Source of the DNA: Rhizobiales bacterium Ga0077537
GTDB lineage: Bacteria; Pseudomonadota; Alphaproteobacteria; Rhizobiales; Hyphomicrobiaceae
Assembly: GCA_001464955.1 (NCBI GenBank)
Contig: LNEM01000008.1
Span: forward strand, 1 to 64,000
Reading direction: 5' to 3'
Length of the DNA stretch: 64,000 nt
Under the pieces are notes generated by a model, which was not told the origin of the DNA, ran no database searches, and worked only from the letters and a program-made list of their open reading frames with translations. Below, in pieces: positions 42,459 to 51,771 of the stretch. The stretch's first letter is position 1; each line of letters starts with the position of its first letter. Position numbers and translations under genes: made by a program.

Positions 42459-44150
42459 CTACCCGGCGCGGGTGCGGAGGCGGGGCTTGCGGCGCCAGCT
42501 TTCGGCCTGATCGCGGGGGCGCGGCGACAGCGGGGGGACGCCGCGATGGCGCTCCTGACCGAGGGGCTGGAGGGGCGGCAACGGCTCGAGGACGCGAGTC
42601 TGGGGCAGTATCACGCGCACCTCTGTGCCTTTGCGCAACTCCGATTCCAGTTCGAAGACGCCGTTGTGTAGCTCGACGAGGCTCTGGACGATGGGCAGGC
42701 CCAGTCCGGTGCCCCCTTCGGCCGTCTCGTGGGCCAGCGAGCCCTGCCCGAACGCCTGGAGGACCTTCGGGATCTCGTCCTTCGGGATGCCGGGGCCGGT
42801 GTCACGGATGGACATCATCTGGCCGCCGCCGGGGGTGGACGTGAGCCGGATCGTGATGGTGCCGCCCTTCGGCGTGAATTTGAGCGCGTTGGAGAGCAGA
42901 TTGAGGCAGATCTGGCGGATCGCGCGCTCGTCGACCCAGATCATCGGCAAGCCATCCTCGGCCTCGAGAACGAGCTTGAGACCCTTGCTCTCGGCGCGCA
43001 ATTTCAGGAGGCGATGGCAGTCCTCCACGATGTCGAGCAACCGGGCGGGCTCCTCGTGCAGCTCGTAGCGGCCGGCCTCGATCCGCGACAGGTCGAGGAT
43101 CTCGTTGATCAGGTGCAGCAGGTGGCGGCCGCTGTCGTGGATGTTGGTTGCATAGTCCTTGTAGGTGTCGTTCTGCATCGGGCCGAGGATCTCGGCCTTC
43201 ATGACCTCGGAGAAGCCGAGAATGGCATTGAGGGGTGTGCGCAGCTCGTGGCTCATGGTGGCGAGGAAGCGCGACTTGGCGACGTTGGCCGCCTCGGCTC
43301 TCCGACGGCCTTCGTCGGATATCGCCTTTTCCTTCTCGAGTTCACCGATGAGGGCGTCCTTCTCGGCCCGGAACTCGAGCATCGCAACGGCCGTGCCGTT
43401 GAGCCCCCTCGCGAGGAACAGGAAGTAGACGTGGACGCCGATCGCCATGGAGGCCATCGCCCAATAGAACGGGTGGCCCAGCAGCATCAGGCGCACGACG
43501 ACCGCGATCGTCATCGGAATTGTGCCGACGTAGAGGATCGGCATCACCGTCGAAGCGAAGGTCATGCGGATCGCGAGCACGACGATCAGCGACGCGAAGA
43601 TGAACACATGGCTGGCCGGGTCCGTCGTGCCCCGGCCGACGAGGGCGAAGCCGGCCCACACCAGTCCGCCGACCAGTTCCGCCATGACCAGCCGGCGGGT
43701 CCAGACGTCGACGTCGATCTCCGCCCGAGGGGTCGCGAGGAACCTGCGGCAGACCTCGAGCAGCGCCACCTTGGCAAAGATCACGAGCAGCAGCCAGGCG
43801 ATGGCCTCCGTGATCGGAGCCCAGAACATGGACGCAAGGCAGAAGATGACGGCCAGGAGCTGAATGGTCGCGATGGCGCCGAGTTCGTTGCGCACGAACA
43901 TCGACAACAGCTCGTACTGGAACTCGGGCTTGACGTCGGAGCGCTGGTTGAGCCGTTCGCGCGCCTCGCGCACCGGGTCGTGCTGGGTCGTCGGGCCAGA
44001 AGGGCTCCGGGATTGCGTCCGACCACCGGGTGGCGACGTTATGAAGACTGCCGGCTTCAAAGCGAGACCAACCCCAACGGCTCCCGGGCGCAGCGACCCG
44101 CCTGCTCCCAAGGCCCCGCCGGCCTTATCAGGAACTGCCGCCACCGCCAC
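42459..44150 (-). CDS. membrane sensor histidine kinase (PleC/DivJ-like)
   Basis: The protein of up to 563 residues has about six membrane segments at residues 90-250, a coiled region, then an H-box FLATMSHELRTPLNAILGFSEVMKAEI, and ATPase motifs NLLSNALKFTPKGG, DTGPGIPKDEIPKVL and GGTGLGLPIVQSL. The H-box wording is that of the PleC/DivJ group, which controls cell-cycle regulators DivK and PleD in alphaproteobacteria. The GTG at 44150 has no clear ribosome site, so the N-terminal 60 residues are doubtful. No response regulator is adjacent. Confidence 0.85.
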   Translation of the reverse strand: MAVAAVPDKAGGALGAGGSLRPGAVGVGLALKPAVFITSPPGGRTQSRSPSGPTTQHDPVREARERLNQRSDVKPEFQYELLSMFVRNELGAIATIQLLAVIFCLASMFWAPITEAIAWLLLVIFAKVALLEVCRRFLATPRAEIDVDVWTRRLVMAELVGGLVWAGFALVGRGTTDPASHVFIFASLIVVLAIRMTFASTVMPILYVGTIPMTIAVVVRLMLLGHPFYWAMASMAIGVHVYFLFLARGLNGTAVAMLEFRAEKDALIGELEKEKAISDEGRRRAEAANVAKSRFLATMSHELRTPLNAILGFSEVMKAEILGPMQNDTYKDYATNIHDSGRHLLHLINEILDLSRIEAGRYELHEEPARLLDIVEDCHRLLKLRAESKGLKLVLEAEDGLPMIWVDERAIRQICLNLLSNALKFTPKGGTITIRLTSTPGGGQMMSIRDTGPGIPKDEIPKVLQAFGQGSLAHETAEGGTGLGLPIVQSLVELHNGVFELESELRKGTEVRVILPQTRVLEPLPPLQPLGQERHRGVPPLSPRPRDQAESWRRKPRLRTRAG

Positions 44151-44294
44151 GACGCCCCTAATTTGCTGAGAACTCGCTAATTTGACGTTATCGACCCGGC
44201 CCGAAGCGAGCCAACTTGCACCGGCGGTGGCTATTATCTAGCGTTGGGCCAAGGCACGACGCCCCTTGCAGCCGACCATGAGAGAGGCCCGCCC

Positions 44295-44906
44295 GTGAAG
44301 ATCATCGAAACGAAGTTGGCCCCCAATCCCCGGCGCGTGCGCATCTTTCTGGCCGAAAAGGGCATCCAGGTGCCCTTCGAGGAGGTCGACCTGATGAAGG
44401 GCGCTCTCAAGACGGCCGAGATGACGCAGCTCAATCCGGCGCAGCGCGTTCCCATCCTCGTCCTCGACGACGGCACGGCGATCTCGGAAACCATGGCCAT
44501 CTGCCGGTACTTCGAGGAGACCAAGCCCGAGCCGGCGCTCTTTGGTCACTCGGCGATCGGCAAGGCGAACGTCGAGATGTGGAACCGACGGATGGAACTC
44601 GGGCTCCTGACGCAGGTCTCGCAGGCGTTCCGGCACCTCCATCCCGCGATGGCCCACCTCGAAGTGCCGCAGGTCAAGGACTGGGGTGAGGCGAACAAGC
44701 AGAAGGCGATGGATTCGCTCGCCATGCTCGACCGGGGTCTTGCCGGAAATGCGTTCGTCGCGGGCGACGCCTACACCGTGGCCGACATCACCGCCATGGT
44801 CGCCATCGACTTCATGAAGCCCGCGCGTCTCGCCGTGCCGGACGACATGGGCAACGTCAAACGCTGGTATGCCGCCGTCTCGGCGCGGCCGAGCGCCAAG
44901 GCCTGA
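44295..44906 (+). CDS. glutathione S-transferase family protein
   Basis: The 203-residue protein has an N-terminal thioredoxin-like domain (VKIIETKLAPNPRRVRIFLAEKGI; NPAQRVPILVLDDGTAISETMAICRYFEE, with the cis-Pro and the SE pair for glutathione) and a helical C-terminal domain (FVAGDAYTVADITAMVAIDF). It likely conjugates or reduces with glutathione. The start is a GTG at 44295 after GAGAGG. Confidence 0.9.
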   Translation: MKIIETKLAPNPRRVRIFLAEKGIQVPFEEVDLMKGALKTAEMTQLNPAQRVPILVLDDGTAISETMAICRYFEETKPEPALFGHSAIGKANVEMWNRRMELGLLTQVSQAFRHLHPAMAHLEVPQVKDWGEANKQKAMDSLAMLDRGLAGNAFVAGDAYTVADITAMVAIDFMKPARLAVPDDMGNVKRWYAAVSARPSAKA

Positions 44907-44958
44907 GCTTCGTCCCGCCGGGCGTGAGGGCCGGGGACGGCCCAAGGGAGCAACGGTC

Positions 44959-45702
44959 ATGAAACTGACAGTGGTCGGCTGCGGCGATGCGTTCGGCTCG
45001 GGCGGCCGCCTGCAGACCTGCTATCATGTGGAGAGCGGCGGGCATCAGTTGCTCCTCGACTGCGGGGCGACCGCGATCATCGGCCTCAATCGCGCCGGCA
45101 TCGATCCGAACGGGATCGGGACCATCGTCATCTCGCATCTGCATGGCGATCATTTCGCCGGGCTCGTTTGGTGGCTCCTCCATGCGCAGCACGTGGCCAA
45201 GCGAACCGTACCGTTGACGGTGGCCGGGCCACCGGGGATAGAGGCGCGCTTCGCAGCCGCCGCCGAGGCCCTCTTTCCAGGCTCGACCAAGGTTGCACGC
45301 CGCTTCGACCTCTCCTTCGTGGAGATGGGGCCGGACGCGCCGACCCAGATCGCGGCCGGGCTCGTGCGGAGCTACGTGGTCAGCCATCCATCCGGCGCAC
45401 CATCGCATGCGCTCCGGCTGGAGACCGGGAGCAGGACACTCGCGTTCAGTGGCGATACCGAGTGGGTCGAGGCGCTGGTCGCCTGCGGGGCGGGCGCCGA
45501 CCTCTTCATCATGGAGTGCTACGCGTTCGGCGGCTCCGTTCGCTACCACATGAGCTGGGAGGTCATCTCCCAGCATCTGCCCCGGATCGGCGCAAGGCAG
45601 GTTCTCCTCACGCACATGAACGCCGACATGCTGGCGCAGCGCCACCAAGTCACCGGCGACGGCATCCTGCTCGCCGACGACGGGCTCGTCATCGAGATCT
45701 GA
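44959..45702 (+). CDS. MBL-fold metallohydrolase
   Basis: The 247-residue protein has the metallo-beta-lactamase metal motif ISHLHGDHFAGL near residue 60, downstream metal ligands in YVVSHPSG and FSGDTEWVEAL, and LLTHMNADM near the end. The order resembles ribonuclease Z/ElaC-like hydrolases, but the protein is shorter and lacks the RNase Z exosite arm. The ATG at 44959 follows GGGAG. The substrate is unknown. Confidence 0.85.
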   Translation: MKLTVVGCGDAFGSGGRLQTCYHVESGGHQLLLDCGATAIIGLNRAGIDPNGIGTIVISHLHGDHFAGLVWWLLHAQHVAKRTVPLTVAGPPGIEARFAAAAEALFPGSTKVARRFDLSFVEMGPDAPTQIAAGLVRSYVVSHPSGAPSHALRLETGSRTLAFSGDTEWVEALVACGAGADLFIMECYAFGGSVRYHMSWEVISQHLPRIGARQVLLTHMNADMLAQRHQVTGDGILLADDGLVIEI

Positions 45703-45727
45703 CCTCGCCTGGGAGCATTCGGGGGCC

Positions 45728-46402
45728 GTGACCTCGCGACGAAGTTCAGCGGACGCTACGAAAGAGGCTGGCAAGCCGCTGGCCCCGTCCGGGTCGCTGG
45801 CGTCACTGGTGCGCGATGTCCGGGCCTGCCGGCGCTGCGTCGAGGCGCCCGACGGGGCTCCCCTTCCGCATGCGCCGCGGCCAGTTCTCCGGGTGAGCCC
45901 GACGGCGCGGATCGCCGTCTGCGGTCAGGCGCCCGGCACGCGCGTGCATCAGTCGGGGGTGCCGTTCACCGATCCGTCAGGCGATCGGCTGCGCGAGTGG
46001 ATGGGTGTCGACCTCGCCGAGTTCTACGATGACAGCCGGATCGCCATCGTCCCGATGGGCTTCTGCTTTCCCGGGCTCGACGTGAAGGGCGGCGACCTGC
46101 CGCCTCGCCGGGAGTGCGCGCCGCTGTGGCGCGGGAAGGTGTTGGCGCTGCTTCCCCGGCTCGAGCTGATCCTGCTCGTCGGGCAATATGCGCATCGCTG
46201 GCACCTGCCCCGGATGGCGCGTGCGGGGGTCGGCCGGGTCGTCCGCGAGCACCGGCCCGAGGCGGCCCCCGACACAGGACCACGCCTCTTTCCGCTGCCG
46301 CACCCCTCGTGGCGCAACAACGCCTGGATCGGCGCCAATCCGTGGTTCGAGACGGACGTCCTGCCGCGCCTGCGGATCGAGGTGCGGGGTCTCATGGATT
46401 GA
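45728..46402 (+). CDS. uracil-DNA glycosylase family protein
   Basis: The 224-residue protein has the UDG-fold motifs CGQAPGTRVHQSGVPFTDPSG and, near the end, LPHPSWRNNAWIGANPWFE. These correspond to the water-activating and DNA-intercalating loops. An N-terminal CRRC pair recalls the iron-sulfur family 4 enzymes, but the other two cysteines are not obvious. It may remove damaged bases, though the substrate is unproven. The start is a GTG at 45728, 25 bases after the MBL gene. Confidence 0.8.
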   Translation: MTSRRSSADATKEAGKPLAPSGSLASLVRDVRACRRCVEAPDGAPLPHAPRPVLRVSPTARIAVCGQAPGTRVHQSGVPFTDPSGDRLREWMGVDLAEFYDDSRIAIVPMGFCFPGLDVKGGDLPPRRECAPLWRGKVLALLPRLELILLVGQYAHRWHLPRMARAGVGRVVREHRPEAAPDTGPRLFPLPHPSWRNNAWIGANPWFETDVLPRLRIEVRGLMD

Positions 46403-46458
46403 GCTGGCCATCGGTCTCTTTACAAGGCCCCGCCTTACGGCTTAAGCCCGTGCGTAAC

Positions 46459-46533
46459 GGGCGGTTAGCTCAGTGGTAGAGCGCCTCGCTTACACCGAGG
46501 ATGTCGGGAGTTCGACCCTCTCACCGCCCACCA
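46459..46533 (+). tRNA. tRNA-Val(TAC)
   Basis: The acceptor stem is GGGCGGT with ACCGCCC, the D arm is GCTCAGTGGTAGAGC, the anticodon stem is CCTCG/CGAGG around the loop CTTACAC (anticodon TAC), and CCA is encoded. The length is 75 bases. It lies upstream of surE. Confidence 0.95.
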
Positions 46534-46681
46534 TGGGTCCGTTGCATGCGACGCGCCCCGCCGGACTGTTCCAGCATTGCGGCCCTCGCCGCGCGGGTGA
46601 CTTTCGGCCGCCGGCTCGCTATGCATCGGCTGATCTCACTCCGCGAAAAGCGGACTTCCGAGCCCCGAGGAGCCCGACCCC

Positions 46682-47464
46682 ATGCGCATCCTGGTCACCA
46701 ACGACGACGGCATCGATGCTCCGGGCCTGCACGCGCTGCGGCAGATCGCGGAGGACCTCGCGGGACCCAACGGCGAGGTCTGGGTGTCGGCGCCGGAGAC
46801 GAACCAGTCGGGCGCCGGGCATTCGCTCTCCCTCAACGAGCCGCTGCGCATGCGGGAAGTCGCCGAGCGCGTCTACGCGGTGCGCGGCACGCCGACCGAC
46901 AGCGTCATCATGGGGGCCCGGCACGTCCTGAAGGATCGCCGGCCCGATCTCGTCATCTCAGGGATCAACCGGGGCGCCAACCTGGCCGAGGACGTCACCT
47001 ATTCGGGGACGATCGCCGGGGCGCTCGAAGGGACCCAGCTCGGCATTCCCTCGATCGCGCTGTCGCAGGCCTACAGCTATGCCGCCGGCGACCATCCGCA
47101 CTGGGAAACGCCGATCGCTCTGGCGCCCAACCTCATCCGATCGCTGCTCGCCGAGCCGTGGCCGGCCCAGGTGCTCATGAACATCAATTTCCCGGACCGG
47201 AAGCCCGACGAGATCGAGGGCGTGATGGTGACGTCGCAGGGCCGGCGCGACCAGCAGAACCTCGGCGTCGAGGAACGCCGCGACACGTGGGGCAACGCCT
47301 ACTACTGGCTCGGCTATACGATCCGGCGGTCCAATCCCGACAAGGGGACGGATCTGTGGGCCATCTACAATGGCTTCGTGTCGGTGACGCCGTTGTCCAT
47401 GAACCTGACCGAGCGCACCATGATGGCACGCCTCCGGGACAAGCTCGAGCGGACCACCGGCTGA
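46682..47464 (+). CDS. surE: 5'/3'-nucleotidase SurE
   Basis: The 260-residue protein has the SurE motifs MRILVTNDDGIDAPGL (metal-binding DD), NQSGAGHSLSL, GTPTDSVIMG and SGINRGANLAEDVTYSGTIAGALEG. It removes phosphate from nucleotides and aids survival in stationary phase. In many alphaproteobacteria surE is followed by pcm and then nlpD; here pcm is absent and a 285-base gap precedes the nlpD-like gene. Confidence 0.97.
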   Translation: MRILVTNDDGIDAPGLHALRQIAEDLAGPNGEVWVSAPETNQSGAGHSLSLNEPLRMREVAERVYAVRGTPTDSVIMGARHVLKDRRPDLVISGINRGANLAEDVTYSGTIAGALEGTQLGIPSIALSQAYSYAAGDHPHWETPIALAPNLIRSLLAEPWPAQVLMNINFPDRKPDEIEGVMVTSQGRRDQQNLGVEERRDTWGNAYYWLGYTIRRSNPDKGTDLWAIYNGFVSVTPLSMNLTERTMMARLRDKLERTTG

Positions 47465-47498
47465 CGTCCGGCATCTGACGAGTTGCCGCGACATCCAG

Positions 47499-47660
47499 TC
47501 ATCTGGCGTTCAGAATTCCGCCGCAGGAGCGACAGAAACCAGCCCTGCTGAACACATAATCCTGGTGCATACGATAAGTGCGCAGGGCGGCGCCCGCCGT
47601 CGCGTCCGGATCCGTATGCTTTGCCAGTTGCACGACATCCGATGGACACGCCCCGCGCAA
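47499..47660 (-). CDS. possible 53-residue small protein
   Basis: An open frame on the minus strand, too short for the ORF track, encodes VQLAKHTDPDATAGAALRTY and ends with AGFCRSCGGILNAR, a sequence with a normal protein-like mix of residues and a CxxC pair. The upstream stop allows starts at TTG 47660 or a GTG 27 bases further in; neither has a good ribosome site. It fills the gap where pcm might be expected. Coding status rests on composition alone. Confidence 0.3.
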   Translation of the reverse strand: MRGACPSDVVQLAKHTDPDATAGAALRTYRMHQDYVFSRAGFCRSCGGILNAR

Positions 47661-47749
47661 GGACCAGACGCTGCACAGGGGGCCCGCCGAAGCCTTAACG
47701 GCTCGTTAACCCATTCACGGTTAACTGATGGTGGGTAAGAGGTGTAAAA

Positions 47750-49234
47750 ATGTCGAGTAATCAGCGTATCACGGCGTCCGGCGGGGCGTCGAAAACCTGT
47801 GCTGGCCTGCTGTCGGCTGCGACCATCGCCGCCCTTCTCGCGGGCTGCAGTGCCGATCTCGGCAGACTTGATCTCGGAAGCGCCAGCTTCAATTCGAACG
47901 CGCCGCGCCAACGCATGGCGCCGGTGCCCAGCGAGCCGCTCCGCGGCAATGGCTCATCGAATCTCCCGGACAGCGTGCCGCCCCCGCCGGACCGTCCCTA
48001 TTCTTATAATCCCGGCCCAGGGGCCGCACCGGAACCCGTTCGCCAAGCCGGCCTCCCGGAGCCCGTGGGGCTCGCTCCCCCGTCGCGTGACTACGGCCTG
48101 CCGCCGCGGCGTGAGCCCGTCTCCGCGCGCCGGGTGCCCGTTTCCGAGCCGGTCGCCGCTTCCCGTCGTGGCACCATCGAGGTGGTCCAGGGCGATACGC
48201 TCTATGGCCTGTCGCGCAAGCACCGGGTCTCGATATCGGAACTCATGAGCGCCAACGACCTCAAGACACCCATGATCCGTCCGGGGCAGACATTGGTTCT
48301 GCCGGGCGCGGGCCGTCGCCAGCCGGCGCGGCGTCCCGAGGTCGCCAGTGCCAGGACCCGGCCCGAGCCGGCGAGCGCGCCACCCGTCGCGAGCCGTTTG
48401 CCCCCGCCGCAGCCGGTCGCGCCGATCGCTGCGAGTGAGCCCGCCCCAGACAGCGGAGCGTCCGGCTGGACCGGGACGCACACGGTCACGCCGCGTGACA
48501 GCCTCTATGCCATCGCCAAGCGCTATAATGTGCGTGTGGCAGAGCTCCAGGAGGTGAATGGCATCACGCATCCGAACAAGATGCGGGCCGGGACCGTGCT
48601 CAAGGTGCCCGGAAGCCGGGCGGCAGGCGAAATCCCGGTCGCACAGGCCAGCGAGCCCGTCAGCTCTGCGTCGCCGTCGCAGCCGTTGGGCGGTGGCGAC
48701 CAGGCGTTCGGCACGACGAACCGGCCCACGATCATCAATGCCGCCGACAAGCCCGAGCGCGTGGCTGCCGTCCAGCCGCCGACACCTGTGATGAACGACG
48801 CCGCCGCGACCGCGCCACCCGTGGCCAAGTCGAAGGCGGCGGCCTCGACGGCCGGTCCGACATCGTTCCGCTGGCCCGCCAAGGGCCGCGTGATCGCGAA
48901 ATTCGGTCCGCGCCCGGATGCCACGCACAACGACGGCATCAACATCCTCGTGCCGCTCGGCAGTGAGGTGGTCGCGGCCGAGAAGGGCGTCGTCGCCTAT
49001 GCCGGCAGCGAACTCAAGGGCTACGGCAACCTCGTCCTGATCCGGCATGAGGGCAACTGGGTCTCGGCTTACGCGCACAACGACGCCATCCTGGTGAAAC
49101 GGGGCGACAAGGTCGAGCGCGGCCAGGCGATCGCCAAGGCCGGCAAGACCGGATCGGTCGACCAGCCGCAGGTGCACTTCGAGTTGCGGCAGGGCTCGAA
49201 GCCCGTCGATCCGATGCCCCATCTCGAGCGCTGA
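47750..49234 (+). CDS. NlpD-like lipoprotein with two LysM domains and degenerate M23 domain
   Basis: The 494-residue lipoprotein has lipobox LLAGCSADLG (Cys near residue 33), a Pro-rich region, LysM domains at about residues 143-187 (VVQGDTLYGLSRKHRVSI) and 246-291 (HTVTPRDSLYAIAKRYNV), and a C-terminal M23 domain. The M23 zinc residues are partly lost: HNDGIN in place of HxGxD, and PQVHFE in place of the usual HLHFE. This fits NlpD, which activates amidases in cell division rather than cutting peptidoglycan itself. A strong terminator follows. The symbol nlpD is likely but not certain. Confidence 0.87.
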   Translation: MSSNQRITASGGASKTCAGLLSAATIAALLAGCSADLGRLDLGSASFNSNAPRQRMAPVPSEPLRGNGSSNLPDSVPPPPDRPYSYNPGPGAAPEPVRQAGLPEPVGLAPPSRDYGLPPRREPVSARRVPVSEPVAASRRGTIEVVQGDTLYGLSRKHRVSISELMSANDLKTPMIRPGQTLVLPGAGRRQPARRPEVASARTRPEPASAPPVASRLPPPQPVAPIAASEPAPDSGASGWTGTHTVTPRDSLYAIAKRYNVRVAELQEVNGITHPNKMRAGTVLKVPGSRAAGEIPVAQASEPVSSASPSQPLGGGDQAFGTTNRPTIINAADKPERVAAVQPPTPVMNDAAATAPPVAKSKAAASTAGPTSFRWPAKGRVIAKFGPRPDATHNDGINILVPLGSEVVAAEKGVVAYAGSELKGYGNLVLIRHEGNWVSAYAHNDAILVKRGDKVERGQAIAKAGKTGSVDQPQVHFELRQGSKPVDPMPHLER

Positions 49235-49260
49235 GCCCCGGCACACCGGACCTTCTTGCC

Positions 49261-49296
49261 TGCGGCGCAGGAGCGGTGAACCGCTTCCGCGCCGCA
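49261..49296 (+). terminator. terminator hairpin after the nlpD-like gene
   Basis: TGCGGCGCAGGAGCGG pairs with CCGCTTCCGCGCCGCA around a TGAA loop, with one mismatch and one G-T pair. It lies 26 bases after the stop. There is no long T-run. Confidence 0.55.
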
Positions 49297-49447
49297 TCGC
49301 TTTCGGGCCCTCGCCGTCTGACAGGACGTCCCGGAGAGCCCGTGTGCCGGTTTCTTGGGCTCGGGCATCCGGAAGAGGCGGCTTGCGCGCGCTCGCGGTG
49401 CGGCGCACCCTCGCAGCAACACACACTCTTTTGCCGGAGCCTCCGCG

Positions 49448-50389
49448 ATGCCGCACCACGTCCTCAAGTCGTCCGTCGAGACCGTCCACTGGGGCTATTT
49501 CGACTCCGCCGTGCCGCCAGCCCTAACAATCCGCTCCGGCGACACGGTGACAGTGGAGACCGTGAGCGGAGCCCAGGACGTGATGCCGCCGGCCGACTCC
49601 GGATTCGCCATTCCGCCCGAACTCCTCGAAATCCACGCCAAGGTGCCGCGCAAGCTTCCGGGACACGTGCTGACCGGTCCCATCGCGGTCGAGGGCGCGA
49701 TGCCGGGCGATGCGCTGGAGGTCGAGATCCTCGACATCACGTGCCGCCAGAACTGGGGCTACAATGCCATCCGGCCGCTGGCCGGCGCGCTTCCCGGCGA
49801 GTTCGCAAACGTCCGGATCGTGCACATCCCGATGGATCTCGAGCGGAAGGTCGGGACGCTCTCGTGGGGCGCGGAGGTGCCGCTGAAGCCGTTCTTCGGC
49901 GTCATGGGTGTCGCGCCGCCGCAGCCGTGGGGCATGGTGTCGTCGCTGCCACCGAACCGGCACGGCGGCAACCTCGACAACAAGGAACTCGTGGCGGGCA
50001 CGACCCTGACGTTGCCGGTGTTCGTTGCGGGCGCAAATTTCTCGTGTGGCGACGGGCATGGGGCGCAGGGTGACGGCGAGGTGTGCGTCACAGCGATCGA
50101 AACGGCGCTCACCGGCACGTTCCGGTTCAACCTGAAGAAAGGCCTCGGCCTCAAGTGGCCCCGCGCCGAGAGCCCGACGCATCACATCACGATGGCGTTC
50201 GATCCGGATCTCGACCAGGCGGCCAAGGAGGCGCTCCGCCTCATGATCGCGCTCCTCGGCGAGCGGAAGGGCCTCAGCCGGGAAGACGCCTACATGCTGT
50301 GCTCGCTCGCCGCCGATCTTCGGGTCACGCAGCTCGTCAACGGCAACAACGGCTGCCATTGCATGCTGGAGAAGCGCTACTTCGCCTGA
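49448..50389 (+). CDS. acetamidase/formamidase family protein
   Basis: The 313-residue protein matches the FmdA/AmdA fold along its length: HWGYFDSAVPPALTIRSGDTVTVETVSG, GPIAVEGAMPGDALEVEIL, NRHGGNLDNKELVAGTTLTLPVFV, FSCGDGHGAQGDGEV and ADLRVTQLVNGNNGCHCML. Members hydrolyse short amides to acid and ammonia. The ATG at 49448 follows GGAG; the longer track frame is a shadow. It is convergent with the next gene. Confidence 0.92.
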   Translation: MPHHVLKSSVETVHWGYFDSAVPPALTIRSGDTVTVETVSGAQDVMPPADSGFAIPPELLEIHAKVPRKLPGHVLTGPIAVEGAMPGDALEVEILDITCRQNWGYNAIRPLAGALPGEFANVRIVHIPMDLERKVGTLSWGAEVPLKPFFGVMGVAPPQPWGMVSSLPPNRHGGNLDNKELVAGTTLTLPVFVAGANFSCGDGHGAQGDGEVCVTAIETALTGTFRFNLKKGLGLKWPRAESPTHHITMAFDPDLDQAAKEALRLMIALLGERKGLSREDAYMLCSLAADLRVTQLVNGNNGCHCMLEKRYFA

Positions 50390-50415
50390 AACGGCGCGCA
50401 AACCGTGGCCGATCC

Positions 50416-50763
50416 TCAAGGGCGGTCGCGGCGCGCTCCGAGCAGGACTGCGCCCATGTCCCCCTTCTCGACGACCGTGAGATAGACGAGATAGGGGTAA
50501 AGGAAACCCGCGCCGCCGAAGAACGCGACCCCTGCGAGGGCGAGCCCGCCGGCACTGAACGCATGCCGCCACGCCACCCACAGCGCCGAGATGGCAAGCA
50601 TGAGCAGGAAGTCGGCGTTGAACTGCCCGGCCCATCCGATCCGCGCCATGTCGCCGAAGAAGACGCTCAGGAAGTCCCAGCCGTGGCGACTGATCACGAG
50701 GGCGGTGTAGGCGATCAGGCTCGCCCACGCCGCAACGAGGAACACGCGAAACGCCGACATCAC
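50416..50763 (-). CDS. small integral membrane protein
   Basis: The 115-residue protein has three or four membrane segments (FRVFLVAAWASLIAYTALVI, LLMLAISALWVAWRHAF, GLALAGVAFFGGAGFLYPYLVYL) and a short loop with FLSVFFGDMARIGWAGQFN. The pattern resembles small uncharacterised membrane proteins of alphaproteobacteria. It lies downstream of the D-2-hydroxyacid dehydrogenase gene on the same strand. Confidence 0.65.
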   Translation of the reverse strand: MMSAFRVFLVAAWASLIAYTALVISRHGWDFLSVFFGDMARIGWAGQFNADFLLMLAISALWVAWRHAFSAGGLALAGVAFFGGAGFLYPYLVYLTVVEKGDMGAVLLGARRDRP

Positions 50764-50794
50764 ACCCTCTGTTCCGCTGGGGCGATGCTGGCCC

Positions 50795-51760
50795 TCAGTA
50801 GCCCTTCGTCCGGTCGACGAGTTCCTTCAGTGGCTCGCCGGCCAGATGCCGCTGCACGTTCTCGACGAACAGCGACGCGACCCACTTGTCGCGATCGGGA
50901 TGCCCACCGCCGATGTGGGGCAGCACCATGATGCCCGGGGTCTTCCAGAACGCATGCGTCTCGGGCAGCGGCTCGGTACGGAATACGTCGAGCACCGCGC
51001 CGGCGATCTCCTTCTCGCGCACGGCGGCGATCAGGTCGTCGTCGACGATGAGCGCGCCGCGTCCGAAATTGATCAGCCAGGCGTCGTTGCGCATGTGCCG
51101 GATCATCGCCCGGTCGAACATGTTCTCGGTGGCGGGCGTCACGGGCAGCAGCAGCACCACATAGTCGCTCGCCGCCAGCACCTCGGCGGTGGCCTCGGGG
51201 GCATAGACCCGATCGACGTGCGGCACCGGCTCGACGCTGCGCTTGGTGCCGATGACGCGCATCTCGAGCGCCGCAGCCTTCCGCGCCAGTTCGAGACCGA
51301 TGGCGCCGAGCCCGAGGATGCCGAGCGTCTTGCCGGCGAGCGTCGTCGATTGCGAGCGCACCCACTTCGCCTGCTCCTGGCTGCGGGCGATGGCGTGGTA
51401 GTGCTTGGTGATGTGGAAGAGCGCGCCGAGGATGTTCTCGGGCATCTGCACGCGATGGGTGCCGCGCGCCGCCGACAGCGGCAGCGTCGGGGGCAAATCC
51501 TTCCGCGACAGCCAATTGTCAACGCCGGCCGTCATCGACTGGAGCATTTTCAGATTTCGCATCTCGTCCAGCGCGCCCGGCGGCACCCCGAACGCCAGCA
51601 GCACCTCGCAACGCGCCAACTGGTCCGGAGTTGCCGTGGCACCGGGCGCGACATGGGCGATCTCGAAGCGCTCGGCGAGGCCGGCGCCCTCAAGGCCCGA
51701 GTGGAACGGCTTCGGGTCGGCGACCCACAGGAGCATCAGCGGCTTTGCAGCAGTCGTCAT
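50795..51760 (-). CDS. D-2-hydroxyacid dehydrogenase
   Basis: The 321-residue protein has the NAD-binding motif LGILGLGAIGLELARKAA, the substrate/catalytic arginine in INFGRGALIVDDDLIAAV, the acidic DVFRTEPLPE and the catalytic histidine region VLPHIGGGHP. It oxidises or reduces a 2-hydroxy acid with NAD(P). It lies 11 bases downstream of the DenD-type gene, so both may act in one acid-sugar pathway. Confidence 0.92.
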   Translation of the reverse strand: MTTAAKPLMLLWVADPKPFHSGLEGAGLAERFEIAHVAPGATATPDQLARCEVLLAFGVPPGALDEMRNLKMLQSMTAGVDNWLSRKDLPPTLPLSAARGTHRVQMPENILGALFHITKHYHAIARSQEQAKWVRSQSTTLAGKTLGILGLGAIGLELARKAAALEMRVIGTKRSVEPVPHVDRVYAPEATAEVLAASDYVVLLLPVTPATENMFDRAMIRHMRNDAWLINFGRGALIVDDDLIAAVREKEIAGAVLDVFRTEPLPETHAFWKTPGIMVLPHIGGGHPDRDKWVASLFVENVQRHLAGEPLKELVDRTKGY

Positions 51761-51771
51761 GGCGCTCTCCC

